Program-made: the position numbers and the translations under genes
In this document: positions 40,798 to 47,760 of the stretch, piece by piece
Position numbering within the stretch: the stretch's first letter is position 1
How the letters are laid out: each line of letters starts with the position of its first letter
Source of the DNA: CAUZEO01 sp963578625
Lineage (GTDB): Bacteria > Verrucomicrobiota > Kiritimatiellia > SLOV01
DNA length: 47,760 nt
Assembly (NCBI GenBank): GCA_963578625.1
Contig: CAUZEO010000004.1
Coordinates: 1 to 47,760 of the forward strand
Reading direction: 5' to 3'
Notes under the pieces: generated by a model
The model's input: the letters and a program-made list of their open reading frames with translations, nothing else
Told to the model about the DNA's origin: nothing
Databases searched by the model: none

Positions 40798-41969
40798 CAG
40801 ATAGAATTCCCACTTTCCCCCAGTTCTCTAACCGCTTTTTCCAACCGGTAAAGACCTTTCTTCAATGTGTCGAGCGGACATCCGAAATTTAAACGGACGA
40901 ATCCACTGGAACCGAAGTCGCGCCCGTCGGAGAGCATTACCCCATGATCCATGAAATAGGAAGCAGGATCCTCTAGCCCCAGCTCACGGACGTCAAACCA
41001 GGCAAGGTAGGTAGCCTGAACCGATCCACACTTTATCTGTGGAATCCGGTCCTTTAGAAACGACAACATGTAATCGCGATTCGAACGTAGATATCCGATC
41101 AACTCCAAGCGCCACGGCTCGCCATGCCGGTACGCCGCACTACACCCCGCATACCCGAATATATTTATCTCGGTAAAGATCCCACGGACCGCCTTCTGGA
41201 ACTGCGCTCTTCGTTTCGCCCCGGGAATGATGGCATAGGCGCAGCTGAGACCGGCAATGTTGTAGGTTTTACTCGGCGACATCATGGTCACGATGTTCTG
41301 CTGTACGGCCGTATCGAGCGACGCCGCAGCGATGTGCGGAACATCGTCGAGCACCAGGTCGCAATGAATCTCGTCCGAACAGAGCACAAGGCCATTCTCC
41401 TCGCAGAATGCGGACAGCTGATCCAGTTCGTCGCGACGCCACACCCGCGCAACGGGATTGTGGGGGCTGCAGAGGATGAGCATCCGGGTCCGTGCCGTCA
41501 CGCTGGACCGCATGCGATCGAAGTCGAATGTCCAATCGTCGCCGTCCGAAATCAGCGGCACCAATTGAAGCTCGCGCCCCTGCTGCGGCGCGCAACTGAG
41601 GAACGGCGGATAGACCGGCGACGACGTCATGACCGCCTCGTCAGCCCCCGCAAAGGCACGACACGCAAGGTTCAGCGCCGGAACCATTCCGGGCGTCCAG
41701 ACAATCCACTCCGGGTCGGCAGCCAGGCCATGACGCTTCTCCAGGTACTGTACGACTGCCTCGATGACGTCCTGGTAGGGATCGGTGTACCCAAACACAC
41801 CGTGCTCGACACGTGCATGCAAAGCATCGAGAACTTCCGGCGGTGAGGCGAAATCCATGTCCGCCACCCACATCGGCAGCACGTCCCTGCCCGCGTACCG
41901 GTCCCACTTCATGCTTCCGGTGCCGCGGCGGTCTATCGCCCGGTCAAATTGAATGTCCTTTTTCGTCAT
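40797..41969 (-). CDS. patB: MalY/PatB-type PLP-dependent cystathionine beta-lyase/aminotransferase
   Basis: 390 aa. N-terminal FDRAIDRRGTGSMKWDRY and LPMWVADMDFASPPEVLDALHARVEHGVFGYTDP are hallmarks of the MalY/PatB family; CSPHNPVARVW, CSDEIHCDLVLDD and the PLP Lys in MMSPSKTYNIAGLSCAYAII complete the site; R near the C-terminus in FVRLNFGCP. The family cleaves the C-S bond of cystathionine to homocysteine, pyruvate and ammonia. Divergent from a cystathionine gamma-synthase gene with 74 bp between starts, which supports the lyase role. Confidence 0.92.
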   Translation of the reverse strand: MTKKDIQFDRAIDRRGTGSMKWDRYAGRDVLPMWVADMDFASPPEVLDALHARVEHGVFGYTDPYQDVIEAVVQYLEKRHGLAADPEWIVWTPGMVPALNLACRAFAGADEAVMTSSPVYPPFLSCAPQQGRELQLVPLISDGDDWTFDFDRMRSSVTARTRMLILCSPHNPVARVWRRDELDQLSAFCEENGLVLCSDEIHCDLVLDDVPHIAAASLDTAVQQNIVTMMSPSKTYNIAGLSCAYAIIPGAKRRAQFQKAVRGIFTEINIFGYAGCSAAYRHGEPWRLELIGYLRSNRDYMLSFLKDRIPQIKCGSVQATYLAWFDVRELGLEDPASYFMDHGVMLSDGRDFGSSGFVRLNFGCPLDTLKKGLYRLEKAVRELGESGNSI

Positions 41970-42043
41970 GTAGGAGATTGTTGCATACTCAGCCCCGTTC
42001 GTGACAACGTCAACCCATCAGCGAAGAAGAATTGGTATGTCCT

Positions 42044-43531
42044 ATGCGTGACTTGCAAACAAATCCAGTGTGGAAAAAAGAGGACCTGGGGCACCCCATC
42101 CCGGATTCGCCCCACGCATGCTCGGTCGCGCTGCCACTGTGGGATCATGTAGTGGGGTACGAGGAGGGGCGTCCCGATATCGTGGACAAACTGCACTGCG
42201 GCTATCCCCGCTTCGTGATCCATGAAACGGTTCGAAAGCTCGTCGACTCCTGCCTCGACCGTTTCGGGACACCGGGCCAGGCCGCCCTAGCCTTCCCATC
42301 TTCAGGGTCGGCGGAGCGGTGCGCCGAATACCTGGCCAGACATGACCACATGGACGTCATTTTGCGGGATACGGAGAATCGTGGCGTTTTTGCCGTGCTA
42401 TTTCCGGAATCGGCCAGCGCGGCCGCGCATCTGTTCTGGAGATATACCGGGGAAGTCGTCAGCAGCCGCCTGGCGGCCGCCTTCTTGAGCGGAGAGTCCG
42501 AAACCGAAAGCCCCGCCGACGCGGGCGCTCAAGAAAAACGGTTGATCCGTGAACGAGTTGGCGCCTGCAGCGGTCAGGATGCATCCGATGTGTTTCTTTT
42601 CCCCAGCGGAATGGCGGCGGTTTCGACACTTCACCGCATGCTGTGCGACCTGTTTCCGGGGAGGAAGTGCGCCCAGTTCGATTTCCCCTATGTTGATGTT
42701 CTGCGCGTACAGCGAGAATGGGGCGAAGGCGTTCATTTTTTCCCTCACGCCGGCAGGGAGGATTTCAAGCGCCTGGAGAACCTGGTCCAACGGGAGCCGC
42801 TGCACGGAATTTACTGCGAACTCGCCAGCAATCCACTCCTGCGTTGTCCCGATATGCGTGCGCTCCGCGTACTGGCCGACGCACACGAAATTCCCATCAT
42901 CGCGGATGATACGATCGCCACGAACGTGAACATCGATGCTTTTCGCTTCGCGGACGTGGTTACCACGAGCCTTACGAAATACTTTTCCGGATCGAGCGAC
43001 GTGATGGCGGGTTCCCTGGTCTTGAATCGCCACTCCCCCTTTTATGGGCGGTTTTCCTCGTACCTCAATCAACACGTTGAGGATTGTTTCTGGTTCGAGG
43101 ACGCGGTCATCCTTGAGAAGAACTCGCGGGACTACGAGCAGCGGGTTCGCCGCATCAATATCTCTGGACAGAGTCTCGCGGAGTATCTTTCTCGCCACGA
43201 GAAAATAGAGGCGGTCTATTATCCTGAGTTTTCACACAAGGCCGAGTACGCGCAGGTTGCGAGAACTGGAGCAGGGTATGCGGGATTACTGTCGGTTGTA
43301 TTACGCAACGAAGCCAGAACCGCGCCCGCCTTTTATGACCGATTGCAGGTATCCAAAGGTCCCAGCCTGGGCACAAATTTCACCCTCGCATGCCCCTACA
43401 CGTTGCTTGCGCATTATCCCGAGCTGGAATGGGCTGAGTCCTGTGGTCTGTCACGGTATCTGATCAGAGTCGGTGCCGGGCTGGAAGAGCCGGATGAATT
43501 AGTGCGCCGATTTGAGGCAGCGCTGGCGTAG
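42044..43531 (+). CDS. Cystathionine gamma-synthase, fungal STR2-like long form
   Basis: 495 aa from the ATG at 42044 (a TTG at 42032 is possible). Much longer than bacterial MetB (about 385). The N-terminal part HACSVALPLWDHVVGYEEGRPDIVDKLHCGYPRFVIHETVRKL resembles the N-terminal domain of fungal cystathionine gamma-synthases. The C-terminal PLP part has FLFPSGMAAVSTLHRML, IPIIADDTIATNVN and the PLP Lys in TTSLTKYFSGSSDVMAGSLVL. It would join cysteine to an activated homoserine to give cystathionine. Paired divergently with the beta-lyase gene. Confidence 0.86.
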   Translation: MRDLQTNPVWKKEDLGHPIPDSPHACSVALPLWDHVVGYEEGRPDIVDKLHCGYPRFVIHETVRKLVDSCLDRFGTPGQAALAFPSSGSAERCAEYLARHDHMDVILRDTENRGVFAVLFPESASAAAHLFWRYTGEVVSSRLAAAFLSGESETESPADAGAQEKRLIRERVGACSGQDASDVFLFPSGMAAVSTLHRMLCDLFPGRKCAQFDFPYVDVLRVQREWGEGVHFFPHAGREDFKRLENLVQREPLHGIYCELASNPLLRCPDMRALRVLADAHEIPIIADDTIATNVNIDAFRFADVVTTSLTKYFSGSSDVMAGSLVLNRHSPFYGRFSSYLNQHVEDCFWFEDAVILEKNSRDYEQRVRRINISGQSLAEYLSRHEKIEAVYYPEFSHKAEYAQVARTGAGYAGLLSVVLRNEARTAPAFYDRLQVSKGPSLGTNFTLACPYTLLAHYPELEWAESCGLSRYLIRVGAGLEEPDELVRRFEAALA

Positions 43532-43556
43532 CGGAACCCGAATGTTTTGCACGGAA

Positions 43557-43624
43557 AATGTCGAAGGTCTAATGTTCAACATCGATTGCCGAAGTGCGTG
43601 GCACGGGTATCCGACCCGTGCTAC
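43557..43624. repeat. Decayed repeat and shared hairpin between convergent genes
   Basis: AAATGTCGAAGGTCTAATGTTCAACATCG (43556-43584 in parts) resembles the ATTGAGTATTC-type repeats. It is followed by a strong hairpin GCACGGGT-ATCCG-ACCCGTGC (43601-43621, extendable to 11 bp) 7 nt before the folA stop; may terminate both convergent transcripts. Confidence 0.55.
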
Positions 43625-43627
43625 GGG

Positions 43628-44110
43628 TTAGCGCTCGAGGGTTACGAATGTAAACGCGTGCGAGTGCTTTTCATCGGAGGGCATTTCGATCCGCTCCGTC
43701 TCTGTCCACGAGGCGATTTCGAATTCCGGGAAATGAACGTCGCCGGGGATGTCCGCATGAACGAAGGTCAATTGCAAACGGTCAGCCTGGGGGAAAAAGA
43801 CTTCATATAAAGAGGCCCCTCCAATGACCATGGCTTCTTCCGCGCCTTTGCACGCCGTGAGCGCGGCTTCAGCGGAGTTGACAACGGCACCTCCTTCGGC
43901 GGCGTAGTTTTCATCGCGCGTCATCACGATGTTCTTGCGTCCGGAAAGGGGTTTTCCAATTGATTCCCAGGTTTTCCGGCCCATGATCATCGGCTTTCCC
44001 ATCGTGATCTTTTTAAACCTGCGCAAGTCCGCGGGAAGTCGCCATGGAAGCTGATTGTCCTTCCCGATCACTCCATCATCCGTCAGCGCAGCTATCAGCG
44101 TTATTCTCAT
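43628..44110 (-). CDS. folA: Dihydrofolate reductase
   Basis: NADPH-dependent reduction of dihydrofolate to tetrahydrofolate. 160 aa from the ATG at 44110. Motifs: ITLIAALTDDGVIGKDNQLPWRLPADLRRFKKITMGKPMIMGRKTWESIG at the N-terminus with catalytic Asp27 in LPADLRRF, KNIVMTRD, and MVIGGASLYEVFFPQADRL. The ATG shares its A with the thyA stop (TGATG). It regenerates the folate oxidised by ThyA, the classical pairing. Confidence 0.96.
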   Translation of the reverse strand: MRITLIAALTDDGVIGKDNQLPWRLPADLRRFKKITMGKPMIMGRKTWESIGKPLSGRKNIVMTRDENYAAEGGAVVNSAEAALTACKGAEEAMVIGGASLYEVFFPQADRLQLTFVHADIPGDVHFPEFEIASWTETERIEMPSDEKHSHAFTFVTLER

Positions 44111-44901
44111 CAAACCGCCACTGGCGCGCGAATCGCCGGATGGCATTGATAGTCCAGGAGCTGGAAATCATCGAAAGAGTATTCGAATAGATTATCCACC
44201 TCGTTCACTTCGATGCGAGGCAGCGGAAAGGGATCCCGGCTCAGCTGCAACTCTGCCTGCTCGAAATGATTTACATAGAGATGAGCGTCGCCGATGGTGT
44301 GAACAAAGTCACCGGGCTCCAGCGAAGAAATCTTTGCGATCATCAACGTCAGCAGGGAGTAGGAAGCAATATTGAAAGGTAATCCGAGAAATACGTCCGC
44401 ACTGCGCTGATACAGCTGGCAGGACAACCGTCCGCCGGCGACGTAGAATTGAAACATGGTGTGGCAGGGAGCGAGCGCCATGCGGTCCAGGTCACCAACA
44501 TTCCAGGCACTGACAATCATTCTCCGCGAATCCGGATCGGTTCGAATCTGATCGAGGACCCGGGATATCTGATCGACCGTCCCGCCGTCCTGTGTTGTCC
44601 AGCTTCGCCACTGGTGCCCATAGACCGGGCCCAGGTTCCCATCGGCATCCGCCCACTCGTCCCAGATGCTGACACCGTGATCATGGAGATACGTCGTATT
44701 CGTGTCTCCCCGGAGAAACCAGAGCAACTCGTAAATAATAGACCGGAGGTGCAGTTTTTTAGTGGTTACCGCCGGGAATCCGTCCGATAGATCAAATCGC
44801 ATCTGATGCCCGAACAGGCTTAGCGTACCGGTTCCCGTTCTATCGTCTTTTTTCTCGCCGCGTTCCAGGACTCGGCGCATCAGGTCCAGGTAGGGTTTCA
44901 C
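44110..44901 (-). CDS. thyA: Thymidylate synthase
   Basis: dUMP plus methylene-tetrahydrofolate to dTMP plus dihydrofolate. 263 aa (E. coli 264) from the GTG at 44901, with start overlapping the upstream stop (GTGA). DDRTGTGTLSLFGHQMRFDL near 19-38, catalytic Cys in MALAPCHTMFQFYV, RSADVFLGLPFNIASYSLL and HLYVNHFEQAELQLSR. The 936-nt open frame reaching to 45045 is a read-through into the phosphorylase gene. Operon with folA. Confidence 0.97.
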   Translation of the reverse strand: MKPYLDLMRRVLERGEKKDDRTGTGTLSLFGHQMRFDLSDGFPAVTTKKLHLRSIIYELLWFLRGDTNTTYLHDHGVSIWDEWADADGNLGPVYGHQWRSWTTQDGGTVDQISRVLDQIRTDPDSRRMIVSAWNVGDLDRMALAPCHTMFQFYVAGGRLSCQLYQRSADVFLGLPFNIASYSLLTLMIAKISSLEPGDFVHTIGDAHLYVNHFEQAELQLSRDPFPLPRIEVNEVDNLFEYSFDDFQLLDYQCHPAIRAPVAV

Positions 44902-45707
44902 GCCCGCGGCTCCCCTGGTTCGGCAGCAAGATGGAGCATCGCGTCCATCGCCACTTCGATCGCACCGTCCATATTCCGATCGAGGGTGATGGAGTCCTGA
45001 CCCGGTCCCGGCCAGGGTGTGCGGTCGGACACGGTACAGATGCAACCTGCGCGCAGTCCATAGATGGTTGCAAGGGTCAAAATCGTGGAGGACTCCATTT
45101 CCACGTTCAGTACGCCGGCGCTTTTCATATCAGCCACCATTCCGTTCATCCAGGACTGCTGGTAGCTCCCGAAAGACATCGACCGCAATTCACCGCCCTC
45201 TCCCACGACCTTGTTTCGGGCGTAAAACCCATCAATCGACCAGGTGACGCCGGTATGAAACCGGTGCCCGGACGCCGCCGCCGCCGTCACCAGGCCCTGG
45301 ACGACTTCGAAATGTGCCGCGGCCGGGAAATCCTCCCGGACATAGCTTTTCGAGGTCCCCTCGTCTCGAACGGAGGCGGTGGTAATCACATAGTCTCCGA
45401 GTTCGACGTGGTCCGCGAGGGCGCCGCTGTTTCCGATGCGGAGGAAGGTCCTGGCGCCCAGCTTAGCCGCTTCTTCGAGGATCACCGCGGTAGAGGCGCC
45501 CCCCACTCCCGTCGATGCCGCGGACAGCGCGATCCCGTCTTTGGTTCCGGTGTGAACCACATACTCGCGAATCCGGCACACTTCTTTCACGTCATTCCAA
45601 TCCGCGGAAATCTTAGGTACGCGCTCTGGATCACCGCACAGAAACACATGAGGCGCAAAGTCGCCTTCTCCGCAGCCCGTGATCGGCTGTGCATTGATTT
45701 TTGCCAT
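44898..45707 (-). CDS. Uridine-phosphorylase-type nucleoside phosphorylase
   Basis: Phosphorolysis of nucleosides to base plus ribose-1-phosphate; the PNP/UDP fold. 269 aa from the ATG at 45707. HVFLCGDPERVPKISADWNDVKEV near 20-43 (phosphate-binding Arg in GDPERV), STGVGGASTAVILEEAAKLG near 68-87, FLRIGNSGALADHVELGDYVI and VLNVEMESSTILTLATIYGLRAGCICTVSDR, with the Glu-Met-Glu ribose motif. The uridine-type is more likely than purine-type, but not certain. Fits a salvage role beside thyA. Confidence 0.88.
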   Translation of the reverse strand: MAKINAQPITGCGEGDFAPHVFLCGDPERVPKISADWNDVKEVCRIREYVVHTGTKDGIALSAASTGVGGASTAVILEEAAKLGARTFLRIGNSGALADHVELGDYVITTASVRDEGTSKSYVREDFPAAAHFEVVQGLVTAAAASGHRFHTGVTWSIDGFYARNKVVGEGGELRSMSFGSYQQSWMNGMVADMKSAGVLNVEMESSTILTLATIYGLRAGCICTVSDRTPWPGPGQDSITLDRNMDGAIEVAMDAMLHLAAEPGEPRA

Positions 45708-45712
45708 ATGAA

Positions 45713-47281
45713 TTATTCGTCCGACCAATGGCCGGGTCCGTCGAAAAGTCCGGCCGCCGCCGGCGGCCCCCAGGAACCTGCCGGGTACAAATTCATGGGT
45801 GTCCGGTCGTTCCCGGACCACTGCTTCAGGATCGGTTCGAGGATTCCCCATGCTGTCTCCACTTCGTCAGACCGGGTAAACAGGGTCGAATCGCCCCGCA
45901 TCGCGTCTAGAAGAAGGCGTTCATATGCGCCGGGGAGGGAACGCTCCCACGTCTCGGAGTAATCGAAATCCATTGCCACCGACTCTACTTGCAATTGGAG
46001 TGTGGGCCGCTTCGCCGCAAATTGAAGCGATATTCCCTCATTCGGCTGGATCCTGAAAACCAATACGTTTGGCTGCGTATGCGTGAGATCGCACACATCA
46101 CCGACACAGGCAACTGTCTGAAAAAGTTCCAGTGGCGGAGATTTGAATTGCACGCGAATCTCAGTCCGCCGCACTGCCATTCTCTTTCCCGTGCGCAGAT
46201 AGATCGGAACCCCGCTCCACCTCCAGTTCGCGATTGCAAGTCGCAGTCCGACGAAACTCTCCGTCATCGAATCAGTCGCGATCCGTTCTTCCTCGCGGTA
46301 GGCCGGAACCTGCTCACCGTCAACCGTACCGGTGGTGTACTGACCACGGACCACGGTTGACCCCAGTGATGCGGCATTCAAAGGAACGATGGACTGAAGC
46401 ACTTTCACTTTCTCGTTTCGAATCGCATCCGCGGTGAGATTCGCGGGGGGCTCCATTGCAACGAGGCACAGCAATTGCAGCAGGTGATTCTGCACCATGT
46501 CCCGCAGGCAACCGGTCGCATCGTAGTAGCCACCCCGACCTGTCTCCATGCCGACTGTCTCGCTCGCCGTAATCTCAATTTGATCAATGTGGTCGCTTCG
46601 AAACAACGGCTCAAAAATTGCGTTGGCAAAACGAAACGACAGAATATTCTGTACGGTTTCCTTCCCTAGGTAATGGTCGATGCGGAAGATCTGCGATTCG
46701 TCCAAGCGCTTTCTGACGACCTCATTGAGCAATCGAGCCGATTCAAGGTCCTTTCCGAACGGCTTTTCAATCACAACGCGGGACCAGGACTCGCCTCGAG
46801 GCGGCTGAATGAGCCCCGCCGCCGAAATAGATTCGATCACAGATTCGAAAAACCCGGGTGCCACGGAAAGATAAAACAGGTGATTGCGGGGAAACGTGTC
46901 GGTGTCTTGCAGTCTTGCCTGAATGGAGGCAAACGCCTGCTCATCCTTCAGATCGCCCCGGTGGTAGTAGAGATTGGCACAGAACTGATCAAGCTTCTGC
47001 TCATCCATTTCGAGACGGTGATATTCGCGCACCGAGTTGGCGATATACGCGCGAAAAGAACCGTCATCGTATTCACGGCGGGCGAACCCAATGATCGCGA
47101 ACTTCCCGGGCATAAAGCCTTCGCAATACATCGCGAACAGCGCCGGCATCAGCTTTCGATGCGTCAGATCCCCTGTCGCACCAAAAATTGTGAGGGTAAT
47201 AGGATCGGCAACGCGCGGCGGTGGCGGCGGCGAAGAAGGACGATCCACGTGGGACACGCGTATATCGGCAAAGGCACTCAT
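45713..47281 (-). CDS. zwf: Glucose-6-phosphate 1-dehydrogenase
   Basis: First step of the oxidative pentose phosphate pathway, making NADPH. 522 aa. N-terminal proline-rich stretch (PSSPPPPPRVADP), then the NADP fold ITLTIFGATGDLTHRKLMPALF near 29-50, VVIEKPFGKDL, and the catalytic-site signature RIDHYLGKETVQNI near 199-212; C-terminal WRWSGVPIYLRTGKRM. 5 nt before the phosphorylase start, so the first gene of zwf > phosphorylase > thyA > folA. NADPH feeds FolA directly. Confidence 0.96.
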   Translation of the reverse strand: MSAFADIRVSHVDRPSSPPPPPRVADPITLTIFGATGDLTHRKLMPALFAMYCEGFMPGKFAIIGFARREYDDGSFRAYIANSVREYHRLEMDEQKLDQFCANLYYHRGDLKDEQAFASIQARLQDTDTFPRNHLFYLSVAPGFFESVIESISAAGLIQPPRGESWSRVVIEKPFGKDLESARLLNEVVRKRLDESQIFRIDHYLGKETVQNILSFRFANAIFEPLFRSDHIDQIEITASETVGMETGRGGYYDATGCLRDMVQNHLLQLLCLVAMEPPANLTADAIRNEKVKVLQSIVPLNAASLGSTVVRGQYTTGTVDGEQVPAYREEERIATDSMTESFVGLRLAIANWRWSGVPIYLRTGKRMAVRRTEIRVQFKSPPLELFQTVACVGDVCDLTHTQPNVLVFRIQPNEGISLQFAAKRPTLQLQVESVAMDFDYSETWERSLPGAYERLLLDAMRGDSTLFTRSDEVETAWGILEPILKQWSGNDRTPMNLYPAGSWGPPAAAGLFDGPGHWSDE

Positions 47282-47760
47282 GGGTCCATGGATCCAAGCT
47301 TGGAGCAGGGCTTCAAGCGTCTAATCCGGTTCGTATCCAGTGTTCGGTCTTTAGTGTTAGGAACGAATAAGCGGCTGTCAATCAATGGATTCCGGACATG
47401 CCTGGGAGAAACCTGGGCTTCCAGTCCAAGTGGAGAAAGAGATGGTCATCTAAGGAGCATGCGATACGATTCGCCACTCATGATCCATTCCTACGCCGGG
47501 TCGGATCGGAAAGCCCACCGGCCTTCGTGCGGTTTTTACCGGAATCGTGTAAGAAATCGGATTCGCTTGCCCACTGCTTCCGAAGCCGTGCGCGCGGTTT
47601 TTGTCCCATGGGGAGCGCCCTCCGCCGGGAGGGTGGACTGGGCCTGATGCGTGGATACAGAAATGGAGGCTGGATATTCTCCGCCGATTTCTCTAAGGCT
47701 CCCGCCAATTGTTGCGGGAAGGGACGCCGGCGGCACACAGGGTAGCGGATAACTCATGGG
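47282..47760. repeat. Gene-free right end with repeat modules, copy C
   Basis: Contains CAGTGTTCGGTCTTTAGTG (47338-47356; compare 36177-36195), CTGGGCTTCCAG (47413-47424) and CATTCCTACGCCGGGTCGG (47486-47504), the last two being modules of the TTGGG-TTCCAG repeat family in the same order as at 39836-39960. The rest (47525-47760) is GC-rich with short open frames on both strands that I do not trust. The zwf promoter must lie within 47282-47400. Confidence 0.6.

Noticed and set aside
47478..47757. Open frames at the right edge on both strands
   Set aside because: Low-complexity products without homology, partly made of repeat modules.
1..47760. CRISPR array or prophage
   Set aside because: No regularly spaced direct repeats, no cas, integrase, capsid or tail genes; the only mobile trace is the IS3 stub and MITE-like repeats.

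Overview
The window is about 48 kb of roughly 55-60% GC DNA. It looks like a free-living, Gram-negative member of the PVC superphylum (Kiritimatiellota, Lentisphaerota or Verrucomicrobiota type). This assignment is an inference from four things: lipopolysaccharide genes (KDO and heptose synthesis, an LpxC-like protein), a complete Na+-translocating NADH:quinone reductase operon, a secreted SHD1-domain protein of a kind common in that group, and many short decayed intergenic repeats. No rRNA or other phylogenetic marker is present. The only RNA gene is one tRNA-Gly.

Layout. 1-3349 (minus): a KDO/heptose operon, DUF3108 protein > rfaE1 > kdsB > kdsA (kdsA runs off the left edge). 3350-7594 (minus): two unrecognised proteins (one exported coiled coil, one helical-repeat) and a divergent LpxC-like deacetylase. 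7752-11271: a zinc-ribbon rhomboid protease coupled to an SHD1 protein, then a VOC protein, a gamma-glutamylcyclotransferase-like protein and an HU-type protein. 11461-13699 (plus): a lipoprotein and the queE-queC deazaguanine pair. 14060-14602: a frameshifted type II NADH dehydrogenase relic. 14626-18660 (minus): a nickel superoxide dismutase with its own signal peptide, PEP carboxykinase and phosphoglycerate mutase. 18792-19700 (plus): a long-chain polyprenyl diphosphate synthase.

20202-25052 holds an accessory metabolic cluster: an ornithine cyclodeaminase-family protein, divergent from an aminotransferase, followed by a cupin, a 3-hydroxyisobutyrate dehydrogenase-family protein and an SDR that lacks the usual catalytic Tyr and Lys. 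25256-32152 is nqrABCDEF plus apbE, which supplies the covalent FMN of NqrB and NqrC. A likely nqrM (Fe maturation) lies just beyond on the opposite strand, separated by a 272-bp MITE-like inverted-repeat element. 32890-38940 is more disordered: a GspF-like protein, a small exported protein, a hybrid histidine kinase pseudogene, a zinc alcohol dehydrogenase, a DadA-like oxidoreductase, an IS3-family transposase stub, a truncated EF-hand-type gene and a LURP-one-related protein. 39416-40797 holds tRNA-Gly(CCC), dense repeats and two small cysteine-containing proteins.

The right end has two coherent modules. A MalY/PatB-type lyase (minus) and a fungal-type cystathionine gamma-synthase (plus) are divergent and together would convert cysteine to homocysteine. 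A tight minus-strand operon zwf > nucleoside phosphorylase > thyA > folA links NADPH supply to nucleoside salvage and the thymidylate/folate cycle.

I did not find an unmistakable new multi-gene system. The strongest leads are the LpxC-like protein with altered metal-site spacing, the Ni-SOD whose metal hook would be exposed by signal peptidase, the 20-25 kb cluster with its active-site-less SDR, the 272-bp nested inverted-repeat element, and the several families of dispersed intergenic repeats.
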